Shown piece after piece: positions 1-8,354 of a stretch of DNA of 37,969 nucleotides. How positions within the stretch are numbered: position 1 is the stretch's first letter; each line of letters opens with the position of its first letter. The stretch comes from Sulfurovum sp. Lineage in GTDB: Bacteria; Campylobacterota; Campylobacteria; Campylobacterales; Sulfurovaceae. The translations under genes were made by a program, and so were the position numbers. Under the pieces are notes generated by a model. The model saw nothing but the letters and a program-made list of their open reading frames with translations, did no database searches and was not told the origin of the DNA. Where the stretch lies: contig DQVJ01000104.1 of NCBI GenBank assembly GCA_015661795.1, forward strand, positions 1-37,969. Direction: 5' to 3'.

Positions 1-1298
1 ACTTCAGCTGTAGCATCAGCTATTATTTGAGCTCGTGAGGCATCGGGTTTTTCATGGAGAAGTCTAAAACTATTTTCTACAACTACTATGGTACCATCAA
101 CTATCATACCTATAGCGATTGCAAGACCTGAGAGTGACATGAGATTGGCACTGATACCATACCATTGCATCATCAAAAAAGCTATAAGCAAAGATATAGG
201 TAAAGAGAGAATAACGATAAAAGCAGATCGTAACTCAAAAAGAAATAAAAAGAGTATAATAGCAACCAAAATAGAACCCGTGAGTAGGGCAGAAGTCATG
301 GTATTGACTGCCTTTTGTGTAATCTCACTTCTATCATAGATAATTTCAATACTTACGCCATTAGGTAAAGCTGCTTCAAGCAATGGCATTTTCTCTTTAA
401 TAAGTTGTACCACTTTTGCAGCATTGGTTCCAGAACGCTGGAGCACCATACCAAAAACACGCTCTTTCCCATCAACTGAAACTGCACCAAAGCGAGGGGC
501 TCTCCCCACTTGAACTGTAGCAACATCTTGAATGGTGACTGCTTTTGCATCTTTAGTACGAATAACGGTATTGCGTATATCATCTAAATTTTGATAGAGT
601 CCAGCCCCACGTATAAGATACTGTTCACAGTTAAATTCTAAGTACTGACCACCAACTGATTGGTTAGATTTTTCCAGTGCACTGAGTATCTCATTATACG
701 TAACATCTACATTTTGTAGACGTTTTGCATCTATAAGAACCTCATAATGTTTTTCAAATCCACCCCATGAAATAACCTCTTCAACACCATCAACAGATTT
801 AAACAATGGTGTAACTGTATACTCATGCATTTGACGTAAATCACTGGGTGCGTAAACATTTTTTTCATCTTTGAGGGCATACCATAGTACTTGTCCAAGT
901 CCCGTAGTATTAGGACCCATCACTGGGGTTCCCCAACCTTTTGGGATATCTACAGTATTTAGTCTTTCTGTAACCAATTGACGTAAAAGATAAGTATCGT
1001 AGTCATCTTCAAAAAAGATTGAGACATACGATAATCCAAAGATAGAGTTAGAAAGTATCATTTTCACACCCGGTAAACCAGACATGGCAGCTTCTATTGG
1101 ATAAGTAATAAGCTTCTCTATGTCTTCAGCTGAATTACCTGAACTCTCTGTGTAGATAACCACTTGTTTTGGCGTGATATCAGGAAAAGCATCTACTGGG
1201 ATGTCATTGTAAGCTTTATATCCAAACCCTGAAATGGCTATAAACAGAGCAAGTATGAGAAATTTGTACTGTATCAGTACTTTAAAAAAACGGTTCAT
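1..1298 (-). CDS. CzcA/CusA-family heavy-metal efflux RND pump, N-terminal part (cut by window edge)
   Basis: Inner-membrane proton-driven pump of a tripartite export complex that moves metal cations from periplasm or cytoplasm to the outside. About 432 codons are present of roughly 1,030 usual for the family; the C-terminal 60% lies outside the window. Visible features are the N-terminal TM1 (residues about 10-28), the start of the porter domain with DAFPDITPKQV, and, at the truncated end, TM4 with GMIVDGTIVVVEN, the HME-RND motif containing the proton-relay aspartate region. The ATG at 1298 opens with MNRFFK and follows the adaptor gene by 9 nt, so outer-membrane factor, adaptor and pump form one operon. 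The VDGTIVVVEN form is closer to CzcA (Zn/Co/Cd) than to CusA (Cu/Ag), but substrate cannot be fixed from half a pump. No internal stop was noticed in the stretches I translated. Confidence 0.93.
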   Translation of the reverse strand, partial: MNRFFKVLIQYKFLILALFIAISGFGYKAYNDIPVDAFPDITPKQVVIYTESSGNSAEDIEKLITYPIEAAMSGLPGVKMILSNSIFGLSYVSIFFEDDYDTYLLRQLVTERLNTVDIPKGWGTPVMGPNTTGLGQVLWYALKDEKNVYAPSDLRQMHEYTVTPLFKSVDGVEEVISWGGFEKHYEVLIDAKRLQNVDVTYNEILSALEKSNQSVGGQYLEFNCEQYLIRGAGLYQNLDDIRNTVIRTKDAKAVTIQDVATVQVGRAPRFGAVSVDGKERVFGMVLQRSGTNAAKVVQLIKEKMPLLEAALPNGVSIEIIYDRSEITQKAVNTMTSALLTGSILVAIILFLFLFELRSAFIVILSLPISLLIAFLMMQWYGISANLMSLSGLAIAIGMIVDGTIVVVENSFRLLHEKPDASRAQIIADATAE

Positions 1299-1307
1299 AC
1301 TATACTC

Positions 1308-2507
1308 CTAGTGAGCATGTTCGCCAAGAGAAGACTTCAGTAACATAGACTTCACAAAGTAAACACCATCTGAGACATATTCTTCATCAACGTTTAAACC
1401 TTTAACGGCCACTTCATCACCAACATAAGTAATAATTTCAACTACTTTTGCTTCATAAGGTGCCTCCTCTTCCTCATGTTTACTATGTCCTTCCTCTCCT
1501 TCATCATGGTCATCATGTGATTCTTTCTCTTCTTTGTGGGCATCATGATTATCATGCTCATCATGTTCTGCTGTCTCTTCATCATGATTATGGTCTGATT
1601 TGTCATCATGGTGTTCAGCTTCTTCATGTTCTTTCTCCACAAAAACCACCCATTCACCTTTATAAAGTGTTAGGGCGGTCTTTTTTACCATCACTACCTT
1701 TTGTGTAGGAGCTAAAGAGATATCCATCTGAGTGAATGCACCTAAAAGAAGGTTTGAAGGACTATTTTCTATACGAAAAAGTACTTTTGCACGCTGTGTT
1801 TCTTGGTCTATATTTGGCATAAGTTGGACAAAAGTGGCATCGTAACTTTTATCTGCTATTTGTATCCATCCTTTTGTATCTTTGGAAACATGCATCGCAT
1901 GAGTAGCAGAAATATATGCCGTTGCATAATAGGCATTTTGACTCACCAATGTGACCAGTTCAGTTTGGGCATTCACATTCGTATGTAAAGGGGAAAGAAT
2001 CGTGCCTACTGTACCATCATCATGTGCGTAGAGTATAAATTGATCGGTGGCTTCTTTAAGTGTTTTTGGATTTAAACCCAATGAACTTAACTGTGAAGCC
2101 AATGTATTTTGTTGACTACGAATATTTTCAAGGGCGATGATAGCATCACTTAGTTTGTTCTGTGATGTCAATCCTTTTTTATGTAAAGTCATTGCAGTCT
2201 GTTTTTGTTTTTTTGCTGCTTCAAGTTGCTTTATGAGTGCTAAATATTCAGCAGTCATTTTAGAGAGTTCGATAGATTCTATAAGGACTACTTTATCTCC
2301 TTTTGATACATGTTGACCTGGCTTTACATAGTAAGCTTCCAAGTGTCCAGAAAGACGAGAAACAATGGTCTGTTTTTGGTCGGAGAGTTGTGTAATTTGT
2401 GCATTAGTTTGTAGCACTTTACCTAGAGGTTTTAACTGAGTATGTTCTACCTTAATACTCGAAGATGAAGCCAAAAGAGGTAAAACTAAAAGTAAATATT
2501 TAATCAT
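1308..2507 (-). CDS. Efflux RND periplasmic adaptor (CusB/CzcB type) with His-rich insert
   Basis: Membrane-fusion protein linking the RND pump to the outer-membrane channel. A signal peptide occupies about residues 1-17. The lipoyl-like half-motif around residues 45-80 (LSGHLEAYYVKPGQHVSKGDKV) is followed by an alpha-helical hairpin (about 85-145), the second lipoyl half and a beta-barrel domain. Between a conserved VVFVEK strand and the C-terminal YEAKVVEI strand sits an insert of about 60 residues (289-348) made almost only of H, D, E and K. This segment is a probable metal-binding or metal-sensing loop. The gene overlaps the end of the TolC-like gene by 8 nt, indicating translational coupling. 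Many CzcB-like adaptors carry His-rich stretches, though often nearer the N-terminus. The family call is firm; the metal is unknown. Confidence 0.93.
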   Translation of the reverse strand: MIKYLLLVLPLLASSSSIKVEHTQLKPLGKVLQTNAQITQLSDQKQTIVSRLSGHLEAYYVKPGQHVSKGDKVVLIESIELSKMTAEYLALIKQLEAAKKQKQTAMTLHKKGLTSQNKLSDAIIALENIRSQQNTLASQLSSLGLNPKTLKEATDQFILYAHDDGTVGTILSPLHTNVNAQTELVTLVSQNAYYATAYISATHAMHVSKDTKGWIQIADKSYDATFVQLMPNIDQETQRAKVLFRIENSPSNLLLGAFTQMDISLAPTQKVVMVKKTALTLYKGEWVVFVEKEHEEAEHHDDKSDHNHDEETAEHDEHDNHDAHKEEKESHDDHDEGEEGHSKHEEEEAPYEAKVVEIITYVGDEVAVKGLNVDEEYVSDGVYFVKSMLLKSSLGEHAH

Positions 2508-3675
2508 TGTATTGTCCTTGTATAAAACGGAGTTCTATTTTTTGTGTGTTAATCATTTTTTGTGTTTGAAGTAGTGACTTTTGTGTTTGAATGAGTTTAT
2601 TCTTGGTATCCATCATCACAAAGATAGAACCTTGTGCTATTTCATATCCCTCTTTAAGAAGTAAGTAGAGTGTATGTTGTTCTTTTTTAAGCCCTTTGAG
2701 AGCATAGTATTGTTCTGAAAGTTCTTTGATAGACGCCTTAAGCATTTTTGCTTGTGTAAACAAATCAATCTCGAGCTGATCCTTGTCAAGGCTAAGTTGC
2801 TGTGCTTGAAGTTTAGCAAGTTGTTTCTCTTCAGATTTGGTATTAAATACAGGGATAGGGATATTAATACCCACTCTTAGTATAGACTGATCTGGTTCAT
2901 TTTCTATACCACCATATACTTGATAACTGTTAATAATACTATCATTCATACGCATTTTACTTTTCATAAGCTTTGTTTGTGCATCAAGTATTTTCTGCTT
3001 GGTGTTTGTTTTTATTTCATTGGTATTTTTACTAGAGACAGGATAAATAAAGTGTTTCTCCAAAGAGACACTTTTTTTAAGTCCTGCAATAGACAAGAGC
3101 TGATAATAAAGTATTTTTAACACTTGTCTTGTAGTATACATTTGTGTTTTCAAAGCAATCGTATCTGTTTTGGCCTGAAGATAAGAGACTCTGTTTTCAG
3201 AACCATTATCATATCTCTGCTTTACAATATCAGTAACTTGTTTTGAAAGTTTATATTCATCTTCAAGTAGCGCTAAGAGTTTATTTTGGTAGACATATTC
3301 TGTATAAATTTTTTCAAGTGTACTGATGTAGCCCGCTTTACCATCCTGTACATAAGCATTTTGTAATAAAGATTGAGCAGAAGCTTGATCTTCCTGTGCA
3401 CCATAGTAGTTACCTATACGTATACTTTGTGTGACAAATGCAGCATAGTTGTAACTTGTACTGATTTCTTTAGGATTGAATCGTGAAAGTTGAAGTCCTA
3501 GTGTTGGGTTTTGTGAACGTAATAATATGTTATTCTGCTCTTGCACCACTTCTAATGATAATGCCTGTCTTTGTAGAAACTTGGCATTTTTAAGTGTCAG
3601 TTTTTTGAATTTTTCATAACTCATACCAAAAGAAAAGAGTGAAAAAGTCAAAAAAATCATAATGATTTTTTTCAT
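2500..3675 (-). CDS. TolC/CusC-like outer-membrane efflux channel
   Basis: Outer-membrane factor of the same tripartite metal exporter, expected to form a trimeric beta-barrel plus periplasmic alpha-barrel. The 391-residue protein has a signal peptide (about 1-19), then two OEP-type halves of long amphipathic helices. Residues about 115-190 and 285-385 are rich in Q, K, L and A with heptad-like spacing (for example KLAKLQAQQLSLDKDQLEIDL is typical of OEP helices). The second half opens with a beta-strand region LRVGINIPIPVFN, as usual for TolC relatives. An AGGA ribosome-binding site precedes the ATG at 3675. It is the first large gene of the operon and lies 65 nt after the CzcI-like gene. 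There is no lipobox, so it is not a NodT-type lipoprotein. Confidence 0.9.
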   Translation of the reverse strand: MKKIIMIFLTFSLFSFGMSYEKFKKLTLKNAKFLQRQALSLEVVQEQNNILLRSQNPTLGLQLSRFNPKEISTSYNYAAFVTQSIRIGNYYGAQEDQASAQSLLQNAYVQDGKAGYISTLEKIYTEYVYQNKLLALLEDEYKLSKQVTDIVKQRYDNGSENRVSYLQAKTDTIALKTQMYTTRQVLKILYYQLLSIAGLKKSVSLEKHFIYPVSSKNTNEIKTNTKQKILDAQTKLMKSKMRMNDSIINSYQVYGGIENEPDQSILRVGINIPIPVFNTKSEEKQLAKLQAQQLSLDKDQLEIDLFTQAKMLKASIKELSEQYYALKGLKKEQHTLYLLLKEGYEIAQGSIFVMMDTKNKLIQTQKSLLQTQKMINTQKIELRFIQGQYND

Positions 3676-3740
3676 AGGTATTCCTGTAATGTAATATATG
3701 TAAATTTGTTCTAAAAAGAACTAGGGTATGGTAGTACAGG

Positions 3741-4046
3741 TTAAACTATAGGAGGTCTGATGTTTCTTTGGGGAGATGGTGGAACATAAAAAGTAACTTT
3801 TTGTATAAAAGCTTCTTGTCTACTTATGTTATCTTCATTTAGCAAATGATTATCCAAGATAGCTATAAAGTGGAAAAGGTGATGCACATCACAAAGATCA
3901 CCACATTCTGTAGAATTACTCTGTTCTGCAACATACTCATGTGCTGACTCATGATGACACTCATCTTCTAGAGCAATGACAGTAGCATGGGCAATATTAA
4001 AAAATAATGAGAACAATAGTAAAAACTGTATCAAATTTTTTTTCAA
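3741..4046 (-). CDS. CzcI-like small periplasmic His/Cys protein of the metal-efflux operon
   Basis: A 101-residue exported protein with a signal peptide (1-21, cleavage after AHA). A middle part is dense in likely metal ligands: ECHHESAHEY, then ECGDLCDVHHLFHF. It ends in a proline-rich tail (VPPSPQRNIRPPIV). Size, position ahead of the outer-membrane factor, central His/Cys cluster and Arg/Pro-rich end match CzcI-type proteins, which are reported to modulate czc expression. The start codon is TTG, preceded by a GTAGGAAA ribosome-binding site; the encoded MKKN-type start and hydrophobic core support it. It most likely buffers or senses periplasmic metal. The family assignment rests on layout and composition, not on a firm motif. 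Confidence 0.65.
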   Translation of the reverse strand: MKKNLIQFLLLFSLFFNIAHATVIALEDECHHESAHEYVAEQSNSTECGDLCDVHHLFHFIAILDNHLLNEDNISRQEAFIQKVTFYVPPSPQRNIRPPIV

Positions 4047-4106
4047 TTTCCTACCTTTATATTTAAATGTAGTCTATCCAAAAATAAATAATATGTAAAG
4101 AAAATA

Positions 4107-4678
4107 CTATATTTTTGCTTTATCATGATTAAGTATACATACATAATTACCTGAAGTACTTTCTATTTGTACCGTGCTGTGTTCTATACTAAATAGGTGA
4201 TGCATATCATCTTCAATTTTTTCTAACAAATCATTATTTGTAGGCATGGTTTCACAAAGAAGGTGTACAGTTAAAGCATTTTCTGTGGTACTGATAGCCC
4301 AAACATGTAGGGCATGGATCTCTCTTACTTCTGTTAAAGATAAAAAATATTTTTTGATTTCACTCACATTGACATCTGAAGGTACTGCATCCATAGAAAG
4401 GTTAACAGAGTCTTTATGTAACCCCCAAGTACTCACTAAAATCACTGCTACAATAACTAAACTAAGTACTGGATCTAGCCATAACCAGCCTGTAAACATA
4501 ATGGCTATACCCGCAATAACCACACCCAAAGAAACACCTGCATCAGTTATAAGTGCTAATGAGTCAGCCATCACACCATATATTGCTTCTATAATGACAA
4601 AAATAATATTAAGCGTTATGCCTATAGAAAAGCTTTATTATAATTTTTCACTTCATGATTATGATCCTGTCCCATCAT
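4107..4678 (-). pseudogene. czcD: Broken czcD (cation diffusion facilitator): frameshift and internal deletion
   Basis: CDF transporters of the CzcD type are about 300 residues long and export Zn/Co/Cd by proton antiport. Here the N-terminus starts at tandem ATGs (4678 and 4675, the latter 5 nt after AGGA) with MGQDHNHEVKNYNKAF and hits TAG at 4624-4622. Reading continues as typical CzcD (SIGITLNIIFVIIEAIYGV, then MADSLALITDAG) only after a one-base loss around 4627-4631. In addition, the DAG of TM2 is joined directly to VSLGVVIAGIAIMFTGW, the TM5/TM6 region, so roughly 110 residues (TM2 end to TM5 start) are missing. The C-terminal cytoplasmic domain (ALHVWAIS motif) is intact to the stop at 4107. 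A 155-residue product could start at GTG 4574, but it would lack half of the paired TM2/TM5 metal site. It lies 21 nt after the permease gene. A sequencing error could explain the frameshift but not the deletion. Confidence 0.85.
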
Positions 4679-4699
4679 TTTCCTTTATTTTAACTAGGG

Positions 4700-5833
4700 T
4701 TATCCACAGCAGCTCCCACCGCTACAACTATCTTTTTTATCCAAATAGGACTTGGCCATATAATACAATACAAGTCCCCATAATATAACAGAAGATATCG
4801 TAGCGATAATGCCCCCTTCTTCATCCATCTGTATCAGTGAAGCAGGATCTATAGATGAAATGTCAAATATATAATCAAGTCCAAGCCCAAATATGATACT
4901 ACCTACAACGATACTTCCAAGATAAATAACCAAAGACTTCGTGCCCAACATCTTTTTAACCACACCTATTGTCACTGTGTTGGTAGCAGGTCCAGCAGAG
5001 AGAAAGACAAAAGCAGCACCTGCACTCACACCAGAAAGCATAAGTCCCGCTGCTATAGGTAAAGATGCTGTTGCACACACATACATAGGTACAGCGATGA
5101 TAATCACCAGTAGGTAACTAAGCCATGTGTTCTCAGAGAAAAGTTCTGACAGGTTTTCAGGGATTGCGACAGTAATAAGGGCACCAACAATAAGACCCCA
5201 AAACAGAGGTTTTGCAATATCTCCCAGTAATGTACCAAAGGCATATTTCATTGCAGCTACAAATGAAAATTTTTTATTTTCATCGCCACTGCCAACACAA
5301 CATGATCCTTCACCTGTAGCACATGATTCTTCCTCTCCTTTGGGTTTTTTCATAATAAATTCTGCAGATGCTTGTGGTGATACAGCTGAAAATAGAGGTT
5401 TTTTTATTTCTAGAACTTCATCATCCTTATCAAATATATTAGTCAATATACCCGCTACCATAGCAATTATCATGGAGGTAATAGCACGGTAAATAGTAAA
5501 TATCCAGCCAAATATACCATACGTCGCCAATATAGAGTCCACTCCAGTTATAGGTGTAGAAATAAGAAAAGAAAGTGTAGCACCTTTTGATGCACCAGAC
5601 TTCTTAATAGAAGTAGCCAAAGGAATAACACCACAAGAGCATACCGGTAAAGGGATACCAAAGACAGTAGATTTAAGTACTGAACTCACATTATCTTTTC
5701 CAAGATGTTTTGTCACAATACTCTCAGGCACCAGTTCATGTAAAATACCTGCAAACAATAGGCCAAAAAGTATATACGGTGCCATCGCAATACTCAGTTG
5801 CCAAAGAGCCTCAAAAAAATAAGTTATTTCCAT
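4700..5833 (-). CDS. SO_0444/ArsP-family permease (putative Cu/Zn or organo-metal exporter)
   Basis: A 377-residue polytopic inner-membrane protein of the PF03773 (DUF318) permease family. About ten hydrophobic segments lie in two repeats. The first repeat carries the signature PLPVCSCGVIPLA (residues 61-73, Cys65 and Cys67), and the second repeat carries VPMYVCATASLPIAAGL. The long cytoplasmic loop has a Cys cluster (C171, C178, C179) and the C-terminus ends with CSGGSCC (C370, C375, C376). Both are likely soft-metal ligands and are typical of the SO_0444 branch, annotated as Cu/Zn efflux. The gene stands at the head of the metal block, followed within 21 nt by the czcD remnant. The alternative within the family is ArsP-type organoarsenical export, which uses related cysteines. 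Confidence 0.85.
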   Translation of the reverse strand: MEITYFFEALWQLSIAMAPYILFGLLFAGILHELVPESIVTKHLGKDNVSSVLKSTVFGIPLPVCSCGVIPLATSIKKSGASKGATLSFLISTPITGVDSILATYGIFGWIFTIYRAITSMIIAMVAGILTNIFDKDDEVLEIKKPLFSAVSPQASAEFIMKKPKGEEESCATGEGSCCVGSGDENKKFSFVAAMKYAFGTLLGDIAKPLFWGLIVGALITVAIPENLSELFSENTWLSYLLVIIIAVPMYVCATASLPIAAGLMLSGVSAGAAFVFLSAGPATNTVTIGVVKKMLGTKSLVIYLGSIVVGSIIFGLGLDYIFDISSIDPASLIQMDEEGGIIATISSVILWGLVLYYMAKSYLDKKDSCSGGSCCG

Positions 5834-5888
5834 ATCTATATACCCTTCATCAAATCAATTTTTATGATAGTATCATATTATTTTGATA

Positions 5889-6776
5889 TTAACAAACATT
5901 ACAAAAAAGAGTTGTGTTATGTTTTTCATGCCATGAGATAATGTACTCCCATGCCTCATCAGCACTGTCACTATAGGTGATAAGGTTAAGATCATCTTCT
6001 TGTATGACATCTTCTTCGAGTAAAAATTCTAAGTTGATAACCTTTTCCCAGTATTCTTTACCCAAAAGTACAATGGGAATCTTTGGACTTTTTTTAGTTT
6101 GAATAAGTGTCAAAATATCAAAAAGCTCATCCAATGTACCAAATCCACCAGGAAAAATAACCAAAGCTTTAGCCCGATGCATAAAATGTAACTTACGCAC
6201 GGCAAAATAACGAAACTGGAAACAAAGTGCAGGTGTAATGTAGGGATTGGGAAACTGTTCATGGGGTAGTTCTATATTTAGTCCTATAGACTTGGCACCA
6301 ACCTCAAATGCACCACGGTTTGCAGCCTCCATAATACCAGGACCACCACCTGTCATCAGTGTCACATAACAATCACATGGGCCACTACCGCTTTTACCTA
6401 CAATCTGACCAAATTTGCGTGCCTCTTCGTAGTAAAAACTTTTTCTTACCATACTTTCAGCTTTTTTAAATAAAGTAATATATTTCTTTTCACCTGGAGA
6501 TTGTTTTAATTTTTTTTCCATCTTTTGTAAGACTTCTATCGCTGTATCAAACTCTACAATCCTGGCACTTCCAAAAACAACTATGGTATGTTCAATGCCT
6601 TGTTCTCTCATTTTCACTTCTGCTTTTAGGTAATCAAGTTGAAGCCTTACACCTCTTGCATCATTTGAATTTAAAAAATCTTTATCTTCTTCTGCAACCT
6701 GATAACTAGTATCATTCATAATCGTTTCAATCTGTTTAAGAGTTTTTGCATTTTTGTTTACTTCTTTTTTCATCAT
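5889..6776 (-). CDS. LOG-family (Lonely Guy) Rossmann-fold protein
   Basis: Predicted nucleotide 5'-monophosphate phosphoribohydrolase or a related activity. The signature pair is present: GGGPGIMEAA at residues 143-152 and PGGFGTLDEL at 209-218, with the FxxRKxxM/H segment (FAVRKLHFMHRA) before the second motif. At 295 residues it is longer than minimal LOG proteins (about 190); the extra N-terminal 60 or so residues are charged and helical, as in the long TIGR00730-like group. Tandem ATGs at 6776 and 6773 follow GAGGAT; either may be used. It is divergent from the phosphofructokinase gene and separated from the upstream permease by 55 nt. Cytokinin activation is known for plant members; the bacterial role is probably nucleotide salvage (inference). 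Confidence 0.85.
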   Translation of the reverse strand: MMKKEVNKNAKTLKQIETIMNDTSYQVAEEDKDFLNSNDARGVRLQLDYLKAEVKMREQGIEHTIVVFGSARIVEFDTAIEVLQKMEKKLKQSPGEKKYITLFKKAESMVRKSFYYEEARKFGQIVGKSGSGPCDCYVTLMTGGGPGIMEAANRGAFEVGAKSIGLNIELPHEQFPNPYITPALCFQFRYFAVRKLHFMHRAKALVIFPGGFGTLDELFDILTLIQTKKSPKIPIVLLGKEYWEKVINLEFLLEEDVIQEDDLNLITYSDSADEAWEYIISWHEKHNTTLFCNVC

Positions 6777-6839
6777 CTATCCTCTTATTTAATTATACAT
6801 ATTTTTTTAAAATTTTATATAGAGTGTCCTATTTAATGT

Positions 6840-6845
6840 TATAAT
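6840..6845 (+). promoter_or_regulatory. -10 element of pfkA promoter
   Basis: A perfect TATAAT lies only 5 nt before the upstream ATG at 6851. Transcription would therefore start about at that ATG, which argues that translation starts at the second in-frame ATG (6866) behind GAAAGAG. No convincing -35 hexamer is visible 16-18 nt upstream. Confidence 0.5.
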
Positions 6846-6865
6846 TTTTTATGAAAGAGATAAAA

Positions 6866-7843
6866 ATGAAAAATATAGCTATAGTCTGTTCAGGTGGCGA
6901 TGTCTCAGGAATGAATGCTGCACTAAAACGTTTTGTAGAGTACAGTATAGTAAAGGGACTTAGACCATATTTTGTCTATAATGGTTATGAAGGTCTCATT
7001 GACAATACTATAGGAAAAGCCACATACAGCGATGTATCGGGTATCATTTCAAAAGGTGGAACGAAAATACAAACATCACGTTCTACACGCTTTTTAGAAA
7101 AATCATATAGAACAAAGGCCATTGAGAATTTAAAATCTCATAATATCACCTCTGTGATTGTTCTTGGTGGAGATGGTTCTTTTAAAGGGATGCAAAAACT
7201 TTTCCAAGAGAGTACTGATATATCGTTTTCTGGTATTCCCGCAACTATTGATAATGATATCGCAGGAACAGACTATTGTCTTGGTGTCGATACGGCATTA
7301 AATGTCATCAAGTTTTCTATAGACTCTATACGAGACACTGCCTCTTCATTTAATCGTGCCTTCATTGTAGAAACGATGGGGAGGGAGTGTGGCTACTTGG
7401 CTTTGGTTTCAGCCATAACATCAGGTGCAGAACTCTGCTTGATACCTGAGGTACCCTATACATTGGATACATATAAATCATCCTTTAAAAAACAGATAAA
7501 AGAGGGGAGAACCTACTTCTTGGTCGTCATGTCTGAAGCATTAGATAAAGCTGAAGAGACTTCTAATTGGTTTGAAAAAGAATTAGGTATAGAGTCCCGT
7601 GTGACTGTATTGGGACATATACAACGTGGAGGCAATACAACTGTACACGACAGACTTATGGCTTTTCATTTCATTTCAGAGTCTATAAATGGTTTACTGG
7701 CTGGAGAAAAATGTTCTGTGATATGTTACAGCCACTGTGGTTTCCAACATAAACCAATAGAAGAAGTTGCCTATCAAAAATCTCACATTAAAGATGAAAT
7801 ACTAAAGTTAGGATGTGGATTTTGGAACAAAAGTAAGCAATAA
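6866..7843 (+). CDS. pfkA: 6-phosphofructokinase (PfkA family)
   Basis: Converts fructose-6-phosphate to fructose-1,6-bisphosphate, the committed glycolytic step, in the cytoplasm. From the ATG at 6866 the protein is 325 residues, close to the usual 320. Motifs: SGGDVSGMNAA (9-19, phosphate loop), GGDGS (101-105), TIDND (127-131, Asp129 as probable base), ETMGRECG (169-176) and QRGGNTTVHDR near the end. The Gly in GGDGS points to ATP rather than pyrophosphate as donor. A frame-compatible ATG at 6851 adds five residues but sits too close to the -10 box. It heads an operon with the PsiE-like and P-type ATPase genes (gaps of 23 and 8 nt). Many Campylobacterota lack PfkA, so its presence beside PEP synthase suggests glycogen or storage-sugar turnover (inference). 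Confidence 0.92.
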   Translation: MKNIAIVCSGGDVSGMNAALKRFVEYSIVKGLRPYFVYNGYEGLIDNTIGKATYSDVSGIISKGGTKIQTSRSTRFLEKSYRTKAIENLKSHNITSVIVLGGDGSFKGMQKLFQESTDISFSGIPATIDNDIAGTDYCLGVDTALNVIKFSIDSIRDTASSFNRAFIVETMGRECGYLALVSAITSGAELCLIPEVPYTLDTYKSSFKKQIKEGRTYFLVVMSEALDKAEETSNWFEKELGIESRVTVLGHIQRGGNTTVHDRLMAFHFISESINGLLAGEKCSVICYSHCGFQHKPIEEVAYQKSHIKDEILKLGCGFWNKSKQ

Positions 7844-7866
7844 AATACTTAAAAAAGGGGTACATA

Positions 7867-8346
7867 ATGCATGAAAAAGAGAAAAATAGTTCATTCTCAG
7901 AACCAGGACATGAATTGATTGATCACATCGATGATCCTTTTATAGCTTTTCTTCATAAAATCATACGCATAGCGGTGAAAATTTTAGCAGCACTCATGGT
8001 AATCGTTATAGTCTGGGGAATAGGGGATGTCATTTATGTTTTATATCAACGTCTTATAGAACCACCTTTTTTACTTTTGAGTATCAGTGATATCTTGGCA
8101 ACATTTGGTGCTTTTTTAGCAGTTCTTATTGCAATAGAAATTTTTATAAATATCACACTTTATTTAAAAACAAATGTGATTCCTGTTCGATTAGTCGTTG
8201 CCACAGCATTGATGGCTATTTCACGTAAAGTAATCATTTTTGATTTTACAGAAATAAGTGCTTTATTTGTTCTCAGTACTGCTGCAGTTGTCTTAGCCTT
8301 GGGAATAACTTATTGGCTTCTTAATAAAGAAATTGGACATGAATAA
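7867..8346 (+). CDS. PsiE-like phosphate-starvation-inducible membrane protein
   Basis: A 159-residue inner-membrane protein with four hydrophobic segments (about 37-60, 72-97, 105-122 and 128-152) and a charged N-terminus. The arrangement and the conserved patches (IEIFINITLYL, then RLVVATALMAISRKVI) match the PsiE family (PF06146), in which the first helix is followed by a short loop and an E-x-F-x-x-I core. Biochemical function of the family is unknown; E. coli psiE responds to phosphate starvation and cAMP-CRP. It lies between pfkA and the P-type ATPase in a tight operon (8 nt to the next gene), so it may support ion homeostasis in the same stress response. I see no Pho-box. Confidence 0.75.
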   Translation: MHEKEKNSSFSEPGHELIDHIDDPFIAFLHKIIRIAVKILAALMVIVIVWGIGDVIYVLYQRLIEPPFLLLSISDILATFGAFLAVLIAIEIFINITLYLKTNVIPVRLVVATALMAISRKVIIFDFTEISALFVLSTAAVVLALGITYWLLNKEIGHE

Positions 8347-8354
8347 GGAATGGT

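Noticed and set aside
1442..1708. Met/His-rich open frames on both strands
   Set aside because: They are out-of-frame readings of the His-rich codon repeats of the RND adaptor.
4574..4574. GTG at 4574 as the true start of a short CDF protein
   Set aside because: CzcD-type coding extends upstream in the same frame and then in a shifted frame to a good start at 4675-4678, so the short form is a remnant.
4246..4788. 180-codon open frame on the plus strand over czcD
   Set aside because: It crosses the czcD remnant and the end of the permease gene, with no ribosome-binding site or domain; the minus strand explains the sequence.
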